Assembly (NCBI RefSeq): GCF_900101905.1
Contig: NZ_FNAJ01000001.1
Coordinates: 310,001 to 374,000, forward strand
Length of the DNA stretch: 64,000 nt
Direction of reading: 5' to 3'
Origin: Myxococcus virescens
GTDB lineage: Bacteria; Myxococcota; Myxococcia; Myxococcales; Myxococcaceae
The notes below the pieces were generated by a model, which worked only from the letters and a program-made list of their open reading frames with translations, had not been told where the DNA came from and ran no database searches. Below are positions 62,176 to 64,000 of this stretch, piece after piece (positions within the stretch are counted from its first letter, which is position 1; each line of letters opens with the position of its first letter). The position numbers were made by a program, and so were the translations under genes.

Positions 62176-63359
62176 ACAACCCCAGGACGCACGCGCGCCG
62201 CGGCTTCACGCTCATCGAGTTGCTGGTCGGCATCACCGTCTCCTCGGTGGTGCTGCTGGCGGTGGCGGGGACCATCATCGCCGTCAACAACATCTTCCAG
62301 AACAACACCGTCTCCAAGACGGCCGTCGAAGGCAGCCGCGTCGGCACCGACTTCCTCAACCGCACGCTGCGCTACGCGGGCTACGGGCTGGACCCCGCCA
62401 TCGCCTTCGACTTCGACACGCTAGGCCTGCCGGAGGCCCGCAAGGACAACTACACGGAGGAAGTGGCGGACTGGGGCCACTTCGTCACCGACGACCTGGC
62501 CTTCCGCTACCGCGACCCGATGTTCCTGCGCCGCGGCCAGCTCGCCGACATCGGGGCGGAGCCCTTCCAGTTGGAGCTGGGCGCCGCCACGACCTTCGGC
62601 CAGCCGCTGCGCCAGGGGCAGGCCATGCTCATCGCCTGTCCAGGCGGTCAGGACTACTTCCTCGGGCGGCTGGCGGCGGACGTTGCCGCGGATGGCACCA
62701 GCGCCACGCTGAACATCGCGCTCGCCGCGGGCCTTCCGGGCGATGTGCCCAAGTCCTGCATGACGGACACCGGCCGCATGCCCTTCGTCATGCTGGTGCA
62801 TGAGAAGCGGCTGCGCGTGGAGGCGTACGGTGGGCGCCCGTACCTGGTGGTGAAGCACGGCTGGGCGGAGAACGCCGACTTCGACCCCATCGCCGTGGAC
62901 GTGGAGTCCTTCCAGGTCAGCTACCAGATGAACCGGCCGCCCGCGAACTCCGCGTGCTGCGCCGGCCTGCCCGCGCCCGACGGCGCCGTGGGCAGCGGCA
63001 TGGCCTGGGTGCTGGGTGACGAGGACGCCGTCGTGCTGCCCAAATACGACGACCAGGTTCCCGCGCCCACGTACAGCACGCCGTACGACGCGCCCCTCCG
63101 CTACAACATGAACCCGGCCAACATCCGTTCGGTGGGCGTGGGCCTCACGGTGCGCTCGGCGCGCCCGCTGCCCTCCGGCACGAAGAACCAGGGCCGCAGG
63201 CTCTTCAACGCGGACCCCGTGAATCCCGAGGACATGTTCTTCCGCACCACCGTGGAGACGTCCGTCCGCATTCCCAACATGACGTCCCGCGCCTTCTTCA
63301 TCCCCGAGCTGCGCGCCGAAGGCGTCGCCGGTGACATCAAGAACGTCTGGGGAGGCTAA
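62172..63359 (+). CDS. Minor pilin, PilW-like
   Basis: 395 residues, the longest pilin of the set, as usual for PilW. The GTG overlaps the PilV-like stop by 4 bases. The leader MNNPRTHARRG precedes FTLIELLVGITVSSVVLLAV, with Glu5 and a typical hydrophobic helix. The large C-terminal domain (about 340 residues) includes RNLRYAGYGLDPA-like sequence (NRTLRYAGYGLDPA), common to PilW proteins, and a cluster of cysteines (ANSACCAG). It takes part in the tip complex that primes pilus assembly. Confidence 0.85.
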   Translation: MNNPRTHARRGFTLIELLVGITVSSVVLLAVAGTIIAVNNIFQNNTVSKTAVEGSRVGTDFLNRTLRYAGYGLDPAIAFDFDTLGLPEARKDNYTEEVADWGHFVTDDLAFRYRDPMFLRRGQLADIGAEPFQLELGAATTFGQPLRQGQAMLIACPGGQDYFLGRLAADVAADGTSATLNIALAAGLPGDVPKSCMTDTGRMPFVMLVHEKRLRVEAYGGRPYLVVKHGWAENADFDPIAVDVESFQVSYQMNRPPANSACCAGLPAPDGAVGSGMAWVLGDEDAVVLPKYDDQVPAPTYSTPYDAPLRYNMNPANIRSVGVGLTVRSARPLPSGTKNQGRRLFNADPVNPEDMFFRTTVETSVRIPNMTSRAFFIPELRAEGVAGDIKNVWGG

Positions 63360-63364
63360 CCATC

Positions 63365-63862
63365 ATGACCCACTTCGCCTCACGCCGGGGCAGCGCCCTG
63401 GCCATCACCCTGATTGCCCTGACGGTGCTGCTGCTGCTCGTGGTGGGCGCCATCACCTTCACCGGACGCAACCAGTCCGCCGCCGTGGCCAAGACGCGCA
63501 GCGACCGCGTGGAGGCCTGCGCGGAGACGGCGCGGCGCTACCTGCTGTCGCGGCTGAAGGTCTTTGGCACCGGCGCCGTGCCCGTCACCAGCATCAGCCT
63601 GGAGCAGGTGCTGCAAGACGACCAGGTCGTCGCCGACAGCAGCGTCATGCGCACCGCCCACCTGGGTGACACCGCGTCGGCGCCCACCGCGGCGGTGCTC
63701 GCCTCGTCCTCGTTCAGCAGCGGCAAGGACCAGGTGAGCGACGCGGCCAACACCCTTCGAGAAGGCACGGCCGGCGGCAGCTACTACCGCGTGGTCGTCA
63801 TGTGTGACGAACCCGGAGGCCGGCAGGCCGAGACCGAGTTCGTCTTCCGCTTCGGCATCTGA
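63365..63862 (+). CDS. Minor pilin, PilX-like
   Basis: 165 residues; GGGGAGG lies upstream. The leader MTHFASRRG is followed by SALAITLIALTVLLLLVVG. Glu5 of the mature pilin is absent, as in PilX/GspK, the pilin that caps the tip. The rest is a small globular domain with one cysteine pair possible (EACAETARRYL, VVMCDEPG). It closes the four-pilin series and is followed, 33 bases later, by a secreted protein, probably PilY1. Confidence 0.82.
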   Translation: MTHFASRRGSALAITLIALTVLLLLVVGAITFTGRNQSAAVAKTRSDRVEACAETARRYLLSRLKVFGTGAVPVTSISLEQVLQDDQVVADSSVMRTAHLGDTASAPTAAVLASSSFSSGKDQVSDAANTLREGTAGGSYYRVVVMCDEPGGRQAETEFVFRFGI

Positions 63863-63895
63863 CCCCTTCCGACTCCGCCCTTCCCCGAGCCCCCC

Positions 63896-64000
63896 ATGAA
63901 GGCACTCTTCTCCACCCTGACAGCCCTGTCCGTGCTGCTGGCCGCCCCTGGCGCGCTCGCGCAGGACCCGGCGTCTTGCAGCCTGCAGTCCACCTCTCGC
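63896..64000 (+). CDS. Secreted protein start, probable PilY1 (truncated by window end)
   Basis: Only the first 35 residues are visible. MKALFSTLTALSVLLAAPG with cleavage near ALAQD is a signal peptide, and the mature protein begins with a Cys. Its position straight after PilX fits PilY1, the large tip adhesin of type IVa pili. The identity is inferred from context because no PilY1 domain is yet visible. Confidence 0.5.
   Translation, partial: MKALFSTLTALSVLLAAPGALAQDPASCSLQSTSR

Overview
The window is about 64 kb of very GC-rich, gene-dense DNA. Start codons are often GTG or TTG, and many neighbouring genes overlap by 1 to 4 bases. The gene content fits the chromosome of a myxobacterium close to Myxococcus/Corallococcus: many lipoproteins, a minor-pilin/PilY1 type cluster, a recA preceded by a site matching the M. 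xanthus LexA box, atypical Hsp90 and LETM1-like proteins, and small orphan proteins. I saw no rRNA, tRNA, CRISPR array, insertion sequence, phage or plasmid gene. This is core or near-core chromosome, not a mobile island.

Layout. 1-12 kb: end of a family-2 glycosyltransferase, an RluA pseudouridine synthase, an M3-like metallopeptidase, lipoproteins, a DUF2058 protein with an RGG-like tract, an SDR enzyme, a methyl-accepting chemotaxis protein, a small beta-barrel protein and a PP2C phosphatase. 12-20 kb: an orphan acidic Ala-rich protein, a secreted hydrolase paired with an anchored partner, a PLP aminotransferase, a cysteine-free thioredoxin-fold protein with an SDR enzyme, and an MJ1255-type glycosyltransferase. 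20-31 kb: a LysR regulator with a T-N11-A dyad, then a minus-strand run (HAMP membrane protein, fmt, degenerate AroQ-like protein, rsmB). Next come a HEAT-repeat lipoprotein, a FUSC transporter, a LETM1/TerB-like protein and a UPF0173 metallohydrolase. 31-42 kb: an atypical Hsp90 translationally coupled to a helical-repeat protein, then Tex, a GNAT acetyltransferase, a Tat-exported PhoD phosphatase and the LexA-controlled recA. 42-46 kb: a small ORF followed by glmU and glmS, supplying UDP-GlcNAc for the envelope. 46-60 kb: gamma-glutamyltransferase, a TatD-like hydrolase, an M3 lipoprotein peptidase, an amidohydrolase, a stand-alone receiver, a two-gene ABC exporter, an alpha/beta hydrolase, a VWA protein, a class IV HDAC-like deacetylase and a GGQ release-factor-like protein. 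60.5-64 kb: an operon of a T2SS/T3SS pilus-N domain protein, FimU-, PilV-, PilW- and PilX-like minor pilins, and the start of a secreted protein (probably PilY1) that runs off the window.

Genes that appear to work together: the pilus operon, with a possible sigma-54 promoter; glmU-glmS; fmt-rsmB with an AroQ-like pseudoenzyme between them; the Hsp90/TPR-like pair; and the secreted hydrolase/anchor pair. Several intergenic regions carry clear hairpin terminators or operator-like dyads, whose positions are given.
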